From Owenia fusiformis (lineage: Eukaryota > Annelida > Polychaeta > Sabellida > Oweniidae), in contig CAIIXF020000005.1 in assembly GCA_903813345.2 (NCBI GenBank), forward strand, positions 32,989,375-33,053,374: a DNA stretch of 64,000 nucleotides, in the 5' to 3' direction. The notes beneath the pieces were generated by a model. That model was not told the DNA's origin, searched no databases, and worked only from the letters and a program-made list of their open reading frames with translations. The translations under genes were made by a program, and so were the position numbers. This document shows, one piece after another, positions 44,950 to 56,027 of the stretch (positions within the stretch are counted from its first letter, which is position 1; each line of letters starts with the position of its first letter).

Positions 44950-45650
44950 GTAAGAGTATGTATATATTTAATTCATGAATTTTATGTATCATTTTATTTT
45001 ATTGTTTTTTGTCAGGTTTTTATGCTTGGTATAAATAGTTTTTTTTCATGTGATAGAATGTCGGACATGGGGCAGGTCTTGAATAAAAATTGGATTCCAT
45101 AGAAATCTTTTCTTTGAATTTATACTATTATAATGTGTTTTATTCAGTGAAAAAAAATCAAGGCCTTGTCATCATGTGATTATAACATTCATTATAAGGG
45201 ATATCAATTAAAAGCTTAAAAACCATTGTCAACAGTTTGGACTTAGGATTTCACATTTATGATCATTAAGGCAACAATGGCAATATGGCAAGTGCAAAAA
45301 TAGATGTTCATTTTTCAATTCTAATGAATTTAGACATTTCTGATATTCAAACCTGTATGCATCATACAGATTTCAGACATGCTGGTCAAAGATGAACTAT
45401 GGACCATTTGTAATGTAATTTTCCTATTCATGCTGAAAAAGTAAGTTGGTCAAGACCAAATGAAATGGGACAGGACCAATGGATCAATTAGAACCCTGCT
45501 TCAAAATAAATCTTCATAACCATTCTCGATTGTTTTTTTGCAGAAAATTAGATTAAGATTGTACACGAATCCTCAGCATGCTTTTTGAAAAGGTTGCTTT
45601 AAACATGTAAAGGACAACTTTCGGTTCCGTTATAAATGTCGCCGAAAATA
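44950..45650. other. AT-rich non-coding stretch
   Basis: I see no feature. A GTAAGTT site at 45441 has no phase-1 ATG frame. Confidence 0.4.
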
Positions 45651-46935
45651 TCATATTTTACCTATTGTAGACTTAAATGTCTTCTTTTGCATACATTAGT
45701 TTTAATGATGGTAATATTTTTATTTTTTTCATAAAAAATATAAGTGACCCCCCCCCTACATCGTTTTCATGATTCATTCCAACTTTTGAACAACATGTAT
45801 TGCATAATTCTGTTGGACTGATGTAAAAAGTTAATCGATAATGAACCTTGACATAAACATAAACATATCATGAAAAAATCATTTGAATATGATTATTAAA
45901 AAGATTGAAAAACAATAAATTCTTAAATTGTGTTTAACAGAATTATGCAATACATGTTGCACGGATCATGAAAACAACAAGGGGTTCCCTAATATTTTTT
46001 TATGAAAAAATAAAAATATCACCATCATTAAAGTCCCCGTCTAAAGTTTGAAAATATTTTTTATCATTCATTTACTATTTGTCAGGACTTAAAAAGTGAT
46101 TTTAGAGATTTTTGAACAAAAAAAAATTTTTGAAAAAAAAGTTATGAGCATTTCATTTCTCAAATATTCAAATTTCCCGCCATTTTTCATAATTTCTTAA
46201 TCATCAAATATTTCTTAATGCATTTCAAAAAAGATTATCTTTTTAACACCAATGGAAAGTTTGAACAAAGGACACACTATTTCAATAATAAAATGCCATA
46301 TTTAATGGGCCACTTTAATGTTTTAACATATCAAAAATATTTTGAAATATTAGTGATGTCACTGAGGTACCAAAAACTTTTTGAAAAAATTGAATTTTTT
46401 TTTCGATGTCAATCTTTTTATGTTAGACTTTCATAAAAAAAATTGATAAAAAACCAATGTTGATTGTCATAAAAAACCAATGTTGATTGTCTAACCAGGT
46501 TAAAAGGAAGAATAAATTATGTTTTAGATATCATTGTACCATTGGTTTCTATGAGAACTAAAATTTTGAAATGCATTTTTCTCAGAACCATTTTCATGCA
46601 CTGATAAGTTCATTTCTTGCTTATTTATGAACCGATTTTCTTAATTTCTTCGGCAAAAAACATGGGAGGATGAATGCTATGCATTGGTATGAATTGTGGC
46701 TAATTAGAAGATATGAGTGACCTCTAAAAGTTGGTTTTAAATAAATTCACAAATTTTGGAACAAAAAGTCTATCAAAAACCACTTTTTGAAATTTAAAAA
46801 AAGTTTCACAAATCACACTTTGATAACATTGGGTAAGACTACAATATAAGCCAAAGTGGTTTAAACTTTATATGGGGCCTTTAAAACAAAAGTTTACAAA
46901 AGAGGACATTTAAATCTACAATAGGTAAGAATATG
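45651..46935. mobile_element. 1.3 kb element with inverted ends and a nested inverted repeat
   Basis: The outer arms 45651-45703 and 46882-46935 are inverted copies (TCATATT, ACCTATTGTAGA, TTAAATGTC, CTCTTTTG). Inside, a second inverted repeat pairs 45701-45814 with 45935-46031. Its arms include TTTAATGATGGTAATATTTT, TTTCATGAT and ACATGTATTGCATAATTCTG. The right-hand body holds T/A-rich sequence and a 23 bp tandem duplication. No transposase frame is recognisable. A related fragment lies at 4076-4200. It is either one complex foldback element or one element inserted into another. Confidence 0.6.
46446..46491 (+). repeat. two tandem copies of a 23 bp unit
   Basis: ATAAAAAACCAATGTTGATT plus GTC is repeated exactly at 46446-46468 and 46469-46491. 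The copy of this repeat family at 4076-4200 has the unit only once, so the duplication is specific to this copy. Confidence 0.85.
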
Positions 46936-47584
46936 AAAATCTTTGGTGACATTGATAATATTGAAATTGTAATATGCCGATGAATTTGGTTCTCCAAACC
47001 AAGAATCAACACTATGCTATTTACTTCCTTTATGAAGTAATGTAACATTTACTACCTTCCAAATTCATGACATAAAATTATTGAATTACATACTTCATTT
47101 ATTAGAATAGACAAGTAACAAGTGCTGGAAAATGACATATTGGAAATGACATTGATTTATGCATGAAAATTCAACAAATTTGGATGATTTATTTTTTCAA
47201 GAAACAAACAAATACACAAATTTGTGTGAATTATGTTCCATCTTAAAGACATATTGTGAATTGATTCATTTCATACTTTTTCTATGTTTGTTAGATTGTT
47301 ATTTTGAATATTTTGGACTATCACTATGTAACATGTGATTCCTTAGATGCTTATTTTTAATGATTTAATTTTTTTAACACAGATATGGATGTTTTGTTTA
47401 AGTCACAGAGATTTTAAAAGGTGTGTACTACTGGTATTCTTTCTTTAACAAGTTGATCTTCCTCTTATAAATACCAATATATTTCAAATGAATAGAAAGA
47501 TGGTGCTAGTATCCATCTTCTAGCATGTCTTGAATATATATATGCAAATATGTGCCTGGCAAATAGTTAGATGGAGGTGTTATA

Positions 47585-48217
47585 CAGGGTGTCAAATAAG
47601 TCTGTTCTCCCCCCTTAACTTTTTCAATTCAGAAATAATATAGGGTTGTTGTATATCATCTTAAAGGGAATTTAATTTGCTGATCACACACCAAATTTCA
47701 GAGTGATTGGTTTAATTCCAAATTTTTTAGAGTATTTTTAGTGATGTCCATATTTCATTTTTTTAATAGTCTGTATGTCTCCCCCAGCAGCCCAGATGGC
47801 CTCAATTCTACGAGGATATGATCCTGTATAAATCACTCAGAACATTTATTTTTGGCTGTTATCAACTATTTTGTGATGAAAGATGTCCCTGCTTCAAAAG
47901 CTCCCCTAAATGTAACACATTTTACTCTGTTACGATATCGAAAAACATTGAAATCACCCAATGTTGGCATTGTCACTGCATTATCAACTTTTCACTTTTG
48001 GTTCACTATACCTGGTAATTTTACTTGTTTTGACCTAATCAAAGGTCAACTACAACCTTACAAGAAACATTGTAGCATTTTTATTAGGAGGAGTTTATGA
48101 TTGATTTTTTGAGGGTGATCAGCATTTTCCAAAAGCTTCAAAATGATATATGGGAAAGTATGGTTTCTTTAAAGATAAAAAAGTTAAGGGGGGAGAACAG
48201 ACTTATTTGACACCCTG
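47585..48217 (-). mobile_element. 633 bp Tc1/mariner-type element, near-perfect 40 bp inverted repeats
   Basis: The left end 47585-47624 (CAGGGTGTCAAATAAGTCTG, then TTCTCCCCCC and TTAACTTTTT) and the right end 48178-48217 are inverted copies with no mismatch that I see. TA flanks both sides (47583-47584 and 48218-48219). Near 47780-47830, read on the minus strand, RRIEAIWAAGGDIQ resembles the C-terminal tail of some Tc1/mariner transposases. The element would then be an internally deleted derivative with its gene on the minus strand. Plus-strand frames at 47818-48100 are not convincing. The near-identical ends suggest recent activity. Confidence 0.8.
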
Positions 48218-48264
48218 TAGAACTCAATTACTTCCTGTTCTCTCTTTGACCAAAAGCTAATAAC

Positions 48265-48606
48265 CCAGCGCGAGTAGGTAGTTACCAGTTTCACCACCAA
48301 GTGTTCCATTCTGGGCAAATACCATGGATTAGCAAGTTCTCTTAAACTTGAATATTCATCAGTTTTAGTGGTTCAATTTTCATATTACCCTTATCTGATA
48401 GTTATACAAATTAAGATATGTCCAGAAAAAAGAAAACATTATCTGCCCAATACAAGAAATAGTCAAATTTAAAAAAGAAAATTTCAAAGTTGATAAACAC
48501 ATTTTAAAACCACATTTTTAAATAAAATTTTGCACGTAGATTTGAATTGTGATATCACTTTGATTGAATTTTAATTCAAAATCAAGAGTATTTCTATTTG
48601 CATCTA
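48265..48606 (+). mobile_element. MITE family A, copy 4
   Basis: The left end CAGCGCGAGTAGGTAGTTAC and right end TATTTGCATCTA match the ends of copy 2. The interior keeps TTGAATATTCATCAGTTTTA, GTGGTTCAATTTTCATATTA and TTCAAAGTTGATAAACAC, and has lost the GGGGAATCTCCCC part. It lies 47 bp to the right of the 47585-48217 element. Confidence 0.7.
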
Positions 48607-49431
48607 GTCCTATTATGATAAATTGAATTAATCATGAGCTCATTCAAAATAATTCCTCATAAATTAATTATTTTGTAGTTAAAATGTTATTTCAAAAACA
48701 TGCACACAAAATCCTGAATGTTCATATTTCAATGTGCCACTGAAGAATAAGTGATTATCAATTCTTAACTCAGTATGACATCTAGAACTTTTAATTGGAT
48801 GATCATATCTTTTCCCGAAAGAATAGTTGTTCTTTCAAAGGACTCTAGTGAATCAGAATGACAGTTTCCAAGTTAAACAATAGGTTTATTTCATTGATAT
48901 ATTTTTCATGCCATAATTCACAATCATGCGGCAAATAGCCTTATGGCATTGTATGTCTGCTTTCAATAACAATGTTACACATAAAATAAGAAAAATAAAA
49001 AAATAAAACACACCCACTGTTTAGATCTGGCATGTTATAGATGAAGAGTACTGGTGGGGACCTGCTGCAATAAAGATGGGGCAACCAATTACACTGAGGG
49101 CTTGAGTAGGTGGGGTCTAAGGTAGTCGGATTACGATTATGAATGAATGCATCCTTAACAGTTTTCAAGACAAGAAGAAATGTTGATGTCAAACGGAATA
49201 GGTTGTCTAATTTATCATGGGTGAGTTCGGGATCACCAAATATATATAAGTCAATTTATCTTGTTGAGAATTTGGTGGATCGCTGGTATATCGTTTTGCT
49301 TAGTGATGTTTTAATGCTCTTTCAATCAATATATATAGCAGTATGTAGATTAAATGGCATTTTCTTATCCTATATATATATATATCATGTTTAGCTTGTT
49401 CTTGTCTTGACTGAGTTTTTTGAGGTCTCCT
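48607..49431. other. AT-rich non-coding stretch
   Basis: I see no gene. Frames on both strands around 48941-49394 overlap each other and look like chance. A short (TA)n run lies at 49370-49384. Confidence 0.4.
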
Positions 49432-50329
49432 CTGCCGAAGGCAGCGCAAGAGACCTCGAGCCAAATGTGATCACATTTGCTTTTGTAATAATTCACTTCT
49501 TCACCTCCTTCCACCTTGATTCAAATCATTTGATCAAATTTTCGGATTTAAACTCAAATTCATACATAATTATTTTTTAGAAAAACTACTGACTCATTAT
49601 TATATTTTTAAAAGTCCTCAATATAACTTCAAATGAAGCCAAAATTAGCTAAAATTATGTAATGTTGTAAAATGGCGTGATACATATTCCATTGTCATCG
49701 GTGACGTCAGACGTGTATTGCCCCAGCAACAACTAACAAACAAATCATCTAGACCTGGCTGATTGGTTTTAAGTTTTTTAATCGTATGTGATGTCATACA
49801 GTAAAATTTTAAATGTTTGGAACTACTTTGAATTAATAAGCAATCAAATGACTATATTGCAACAGTATATGAAAAATAGAAACATATGTACAAGTCCTAA
49901 CTTTTGTATATTTCAGATAATTATGTATAATGTGCAGCAAAGCTGTAGCCTTTTGTAATTTAAGGAGTTTCAGCCATGTTAATTTTTTCAAAAATAACAT
50001 GGCAGAGAATAAGCATCAAAATATAAGAGGCCAAAGATATGATAGCTAAACTACAAAACAAACTAAATATACAAAAGTTAGGACATGTATAAATGTTTCT
50101 TTTTTTGTCATATTCTGTTTCAATATGGTCCTTCATTTGCTTCTTTTTTAGATTCAAAGTAGTTCCAAACATTTAAAATTTTACTGTAGGCATGTAACCA
50201 ACAACAAAACAAACAAGCATATGGTTTCGTTCAGTGCCTTGCTCTTTGGTTTTTGGACAATGAATCAGGGCTAGGTGACTTTTTGACTTTGAGACCTCGA
50301 CCACAAGGAGATTTACAAGCATTTTCTTG
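49432..50329 (+). mobile_element. GAGGTCTC-family hairpin-capped element with an insertion
   Basis: The 5' end is a compound hairpin at 49432-49458. The outer pair is GAGGTCTC/GAGACCTC and the inner pair CTGCC GAA GGCAG. GAGACCTC recurs at 50291-50298 near the 3' end, followed by ACCACAAGGAGATTTACAAG and CATTTTCTTGTT. The plan matches H1 and H2 (5' hairpin with CGAAG apex, subterminal inverted repeat, T-rich 3' end finishing CTxGTT), although the sequence is different and the last four bases are CTTG, not CTRG. It contains a TGACGTCA at 49702-49709 and is interrupted by the foldback MITE 49799-50186. Confidence 0.5.
49799..50186. mobile_element. 388 bp foldback MITE, TA-flanked, nested
   Basis: The arms 49799-49924 and 50061-50186 are inverted copies of about 126 bp. 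They start CAGTAAAATTTTAAATGTTT and include GGAACTACTTTGAAT and CCTAACTTTTGTATATTT. TA lies directly outside both ends (49797-49798 and 50187-50188). The minus-strand frame 49960-50172 is a by-product of the arm. It is inserted in the element at 49432-50329, so it is younger than that copy. Confidence 0.8.
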
Positions 50330-52767
50330 TTTTCATATCATAACACTGCATTAACTGTCTTGGGTCAATTTTGTTGATTGCATTTTTCTGATTTAGTGCA
50401 TGTTTTACACATTCATATCAATGACTAATGCTACTGTTCATTGGACTAATCCGTATCCATCGATTGTGTCCATTAGCAAATGGAGTCCTTAATTTTTTAA
50501 TTCACTCAGCTGTTTAACAATTACCTCATTATTAATCCTCCAGGGTAGAACTTTCATGGTTAAATAAATATTATAGACCTATACTTGCAAGTGGGATATT
50601 GGTAAACACTTGTATCTTGCAAATTTTAAACAAATGCAGATTATGCATTTGTTAAATTAGTTAAATTAATTAAAAGAAGTATTTTTGGTTCACAAATGTG
50701 CCTGTAAATATGCAAGCTTATTACAGCAATGGAGATGAAAAACTGTACTGCAGTAATGCTTCATAAAACACAAAAATTCACCAACATTTTATGCAAGGAT
50801 GGAAACCTTGGGAAATATGTTCTTCATTTGACAGTAATCTTCTAGGAAAGGTAATACACATTTAACATTATTGAGATGGATTAAACAGTTGTATCGATCT
50901 ATAATTCATATAAGCTAATTGATTTGTAGGTATGTGAGTAGACTGGAATCAATCTTTCTGGTAGTCAAGAGAAACATCTTAAATATAACACATACAATTT
51001 ACCTAACTCTCTCCAATCAATGAAAATGGCACATATGTGTTTTAAAGATTTCTATACTTATTACTCCAAGATCAATGATTTGCTGCTTAAATATTGGGAA
51101 AAATAATGTGGTTAAGTAGATGAAAATTTCATGACAAAAGAGATCTACAGGAGAGCCAGAATGCTGTCCATTTAACCTTGCATGCAATGTGATTATTAAG
51201 TCTATCAGTAAAAGGTGATACATTCATGAATATTTTCACAAGAATGAGATGCCAGTGCCCTTGAATATCATATCACCTACTTACATCAAAGGTCATTTCA
51301 AAATTTGTATAACTTTTAAATGATCTTGTTAGGATAATTTGAACTTTTCTTAGTTACCAATACTTATGTTAAATAGGATTTTGAATAATACAAATGAAAG
51401 AATTAAATAATCTATGAATGTGTACTGTATATTACATTATCCAATTGAGTTTCAGTACTAAGACTTATTCTAGTTCCTTCTTATAATAGGTCTTTCACAA
51501 AGCAATAATACACTAACTGATCAAGAATAATAGATTACCAGCTCCATAAATATGTTAACAAGAAATGGAAACATTCTGAATACCAATAGGTTAAACTGTG
51601 GCAAATATAATATGCATGTTTGAAACATAACAGCTGCCTTTGCATTGCTGTCAAGGATTTCCCCATACAGTCTTTATCCTTTACCTCAGAATCTCTGGAA
51701 ATGGTATATTATATTTTACAATACAGTAAGAGGAAATGGATTTGATTCTCAAATGTAATTGGTCTTCAGAGACTAGAATGGGACACTTTTGATGGCTTAT
51801 GTGACTTTGTGTCAAGGAACTGTTGTCTGGGGAAGGCAATAAATGATAGTGTTGAAGCAACTGGATGTGAATAATTGCTTTCTAGGAACTTTCATGTAGA
51901 ATCAAATTGCAAGACTAATCAAAGACGATAATAGGAATAATAGGATTTGTGTCTTAACTAGGACAAATCTGCTAAATTGCTACTGAAGGGAGTGAACAAT
52001 TAATTACATCATGAAACACAGATAAATCACCTTCAAGATCAATGAAATATTTTGTGAAAAATCTGCAGTAAGACATTATGAAATAAACAAATTACTTACA
52101 CAGTAGACTCAATTATATGTAATGGAATTCATCAATATAATTATTCATAAACTTATCAGCTTCAAAGTCAACTGACTAGAAGTAATAATCAACATTGCAT
52201 TGACACATTCGCAAAGCTAGACAGACTTGTATAGAATATTATACTGTCTTACTGCCACTAATCAATTACAACCGACAAGAACAGAGAATAATCAAACTTT
52301 ATGTATAATAATGATACACAACTCTGGTATATTTGGATTGATTGATTGAAGTAAAGGAATCTGAAATTAAGGAAAGTTGGACACACAACTATAAAACTGG
52401 ACACATATTATTCATCCAATGATATGTAATTTGAATGTTTTACTACCAACTTTTATTAGCTAATAAAATTTAGAAGGAAGGAAAAGATTCAGTTGAAGTG
52501 GATAATTCAGGGAAACACTTGATATTGTGCCAGAGCAAAATATCCATCTGTTTGAAATACATGTATAACTACATTGGATGTAAAACCTGTACTAAGGGAT
52601 TTTTAGACTGATTGGAATGATTCAATTAAAATTGATGTGATATATTCTGAGAGAATGGCAATGACTTCATAAGCTAATCTACTGATCTATCAGGCACATT
52701 GACATTTCATCAAATCAGGAATGACAAGAATTGGAGTTGTTTCTTGCTATATTTGAATTCTAAGCTG
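50330..52767. other. AT-rich intron-like stretch without repeats
   Basis: I see no gene, inverted repeat or tandem array. This is the longest apparently transposon-free stretch before the exon at 52896. Confidence 0.4.
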
Positions 52768-52775
52768 TATAAATA
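52768..52775 (+). promoter_or_regulatory. TATA box upstream of exon 52896
   Basis: TATAAATA is a full consensus TATA box about 120 bases before the ATG at 52896. It would give a leader of roughly 90 bases. In AT-rich DNA this is suggestive only. Confidence 0.35.
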
Positions 52776-52895
52776 AGATACATATATACAATAATAAGTG
52801 CAGAAAGATTTTTCACTTGTGTGAACTAAGGTAACCTCATGCATGAGTTTTAAACAAACAAATTTGAATAACTGATACAACAGCAGCTTATCAAC

Positions 52896-52953
52896 ATGGA
52901 TTTACAAAATTGGATGCAACAAATCACTAAACTTATGACAAAAGAGAAAAAAA
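52896..52953 (+). CDS. alternative first exon MDLQNWMQQITKLMTKEKK (phase 1)
   Basis: An ATG in strong context (A at -3, G at +4) opens 19 codons plus one base (A), ending at AAA|GTAAGTC. The peptide MDLQNWMQQITKLMTKEKK is homologous to the exon at 18254-18320: D-(L/F)-x-N-W, three residues, ITKLMT, two residues, KK. The donor position is equivalent. Silent third-base differences in Asn, Thr and Leu codons argue for selection on the peptide. I infer a duplicated first exon with its own promoter (TATA box at 52768). The helix is amphipathic and basic at its end. The gene is not identified; the next exon lies outside the window. Confidence 0.6.
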
Positions 52954-55279
52954 GTAAGTCAGTTAAAAAAATAGATGAATATTTTTGGTTTTATTTTTAC
53001 TTTCATAACTGACTATATTAAAATTAATAAAGTCCATGTATGAATTACATTTAATCTAACATACAAGATTTATCTTCAGGCTATTTTTCAGGTTCATGTC
53101 TATCATTGTTGAGTATTGTTCCCAGTTTTGTTTGATGATTATACATTATATAAACGTTATACTTTTCATAGTGCACTGATAGGATACATAATTGTTAAAT
53201 CAAAAATACTTAAACTACAACTTAAAAGTGTCACAGAAATAGATTCATATAGTTTCCAAAAATATGGGTTTACAAAAAAGGTAACCTCAAAACAGGGTTA
53301 GAGGTTAACGGGTAAAAAACAACCATATGTGTAAAAGACCAACCATATGTGAAATCTTAGATTATTTATATAATTCAAATTTGACTGTATGTCAATCATA
53401 GCAAATGTTTTTTTCAATTTTTTCCCATTTTGTTACTTTTCATTTTGTTAAATATTTGAAATGCAAAGCAATCATATTGGGCAGGACGGTCCACCAGACT
53501 TGATTTTCCTGCTCCAGGTTTCAGACATATCATCCTTCTTTCTTAAAATTTTACTGAAGTTCATTGGATTTCTAAGAAAATAACTGAAGCTGAATGTGAT
53601 GTAATGTTATGACATTTCTCTTGTCATGATCAATGTGACTCACCATTCAGGCACTCCCTCAAAAAAACTATTTTTGTTATTCATTAATACATAACTTATT
53701 TGTTTTTTATGGTTTATATCACAACCCAATAAGGTGTGTATTAATGATTAATTTTCCTGTTATCTCAAAATCTGCTTGGAACTATACTATTGGATTATTA
53801 TAGGAATTCCTCAGAGAGATAATTCTAGGGATGAAGGAATGTGCACCATTTATACAATTTGAGAACTTGACATACAAGATACATGAAACCTATTGAACAC
53901 AGCATTTATATTATTCAAAAGCGTTCATAATCAATGATTCCCAGCCCTCTGAAGTTTGAAAAATAAAAATACCTGGGTGTTAATCCATAGATAATCCTTG
54001 AAAATTAGAAATATTTTTGGGGATTATATGGTGCTTATAGTCAGAAAAATGTTTAAAGTGATTTGATATTTTTAGATGAAAAACACAAGCGAAATGCATG
54101 AAAAAAACTCCCCCGATTCATTCTACAAACAACTCATAGTCCTTTGGCAGCTGTCTCCGTGTTTAAACTTTGATTTGGAAAAATGTGCCTGTTTTGTTTT
54201 GTCTTGCTTTTTCTAAAATTTATATGAAACCCCTGGTACTTGTAAATTCATGTTCATTTCCTGTTTCATCTGTTTCTGAATGTTCATGTCAGCTTAAATA
54301 CAGAAAGTCCACTCATCTATCTGTTTGTCCATCTCTCTACAATTTTCATGTAACTGCAATTTGTCTGATCCAATATTTACTTTATGGCAGTCAATACTTG
54401 TAATTGAACACTATTGGTTCTGGCTCCTACTCTTCTTATATTTTTGAGACATTTGTCATCAAACATTTCACCTTCTAAACATATACAGGTTTTGTTAGGG
54501 GCTCATGTGTCTTGCCACAATTAAACTATGCATTTTGCAGACCAAATTTTTAAAGTTTTGTCCCATTATCACTTTGTAAACCTCCTTTAGATGAAAGAAT
54601 ATCAAGGGATGATTCATATATTCTGAGAAAGATGCTCTCATTTTTGTTTTTTCCTATTATCCCTCTCATTTTTTCAGAACAGAAAAATTATGTAATGCTA
54701 AAATATTATATCTTAAATTAATTTTTGAGAGAAGGTTGCCATGGTAACCTGTACTGAGCATAGGATGGTCAGTTAAATTATAACATATAAAAATTGTTAT
54801 TTATATTAAATTTTTTAATAATTCTTCGCGACGGTACCTATTTTGAGCTGATCAAACACATCAGAGCGACTCCCCACCCCTTGACCTTAAGTTGTCTGGA
54901 TTTTTTTAAAATGGACCACTCCTGGGCAAAAACTGGCAGCAGGCCTAATACATGTATTTTAAATCTGACATTGATGAGCAGTTAGATAATTTGTCATTTG
55001 CCAATACTTAAATAATACTCTGATCAAGTCATCTCATACTGTTGCACCATGGGGACTATTTGTGAAATTGTGGGGACTATTTGTGAAATTGTCTTTCATC
55101 TCAACTTTGGCGTTCATATCTCTTTTGTGAATGCAGGATATTAAATATTCAAATATATCTAGCTGCAAAAAAAATAAATTTCGGATTTAGAGCTTATGCA
55201 AACCAACTGATACATTTTTAACAGCAGGCAAACTGTGATGCTTTGGATATATTGTTTTCTCGTGGTTGTATTACCCCCC
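52954..55279. other. AT-rich intron-like stretch with small repeats
   Basis: I see no gene. 53104-53122 repeats exactly the outer 19 bases of the foldback arm at 23914-23932. 54880-54950 weakly resembles the CAGGCCCxTAG element (AAAACTGGCAGCAGGCCTA at its right). A 21 bp unit (TGGGGACTATTTGTGAAATT + G) is duplicated at 55050-55070 and 55071-55091. Confidence 0.45.
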
Positions 55280-56027
55280 TATCACACCAAACTAGTTCTT
55301 ACCCGTTCTTGGCAGTCATACGAAAAAGTTGTAAAATGGGCTCAATCTGGCTGTGGTCGGGAAATATGTCTAAAACAATTAGCTACTTTGTTCATAAACA
55401 GTCTTCAATACGTCCATCTCATTCGCAGTTCTTTCAGGTCGCACCACGTACCTTAGGCTAGAAGGTCATCATGACCTGATTACAGAACGGCATGGTCGCC
55501 ATTATCGAATTTTGAATCGATTCAAAATTCTAAATCACATTCCCCGTCCGAGAAAGTCCATGAAGTTCGTAAACAGACCGTAGAACATTGTAGCTATGTT
55601 CATTCCGTTCGCACACAGTTTAAAACCAGTTTTGAAGGACACAGTGGCAACTTGCTTGGTGTGATAGCTATATTTTTGCTAACTCATTGATAAATATGTT
55701 CTTAATCAGTTTTAACCCGTTTGCAATTAGTTCTACCTCGTTCTCAATACGTCCTCAGACAGTTCAACTTGTTGTAAAAACGTCCCTAGTAGGATTGAAG
55801 TACGACGGTTCCATTCGTAGTACTCATAGTTGTCACTCGTTCTAATTGTAGAACATGATGACCAAGAGAACATTTTGAGCATGTTTTAAGTTCTAGAGGA
55901 CATTCCCATTCGAGTATGTTCGATGAAGTTTGTAAATAGACCCCAAATGGTTCTAAGTACGTCCAGTCCGTTCAAACACAGTTGAAGCCCGTTTTCAAGA
56001 ACGTTGTGAGAACTAGTTTGGTGTGAT
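55280..56027. mobile_element. TATCACACCAAACTAGTTCT element with internal duplication
   Basis: The left end TATCACACCAAACTAGTTCT is inverted at the right end, GAACTAGTTTGGTGTGAT (56010-56027). About 125 bp at the right (55903-56027) is a diverged direct copy of 55545-55665, which also ends in TTGGTGTGAT, so the element is a partial tandem dimer or has captured a second right end. It is full of GTTC, CGTCC and TACGTCC strings and is clearly richer in G, C and CpG than its flanks. The short frames at 55235-55461 are by-products. No transposase is seen. Confidence 0.7.

Noticed and set aside
45430-45450. GTAAGTT site after ATGCTGAAAAA
   Set aside because: The only short ATG frame leaves in phase 2, and the phase-1 frame has TGA just upstream, so it does not fit the first-exon series.
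55235-55461. two overlapping plus-strand frames of 72-73 codons
   Set aside because: They overlap in different frames within a GC-rich transposon, where stop codons are rare by composition.
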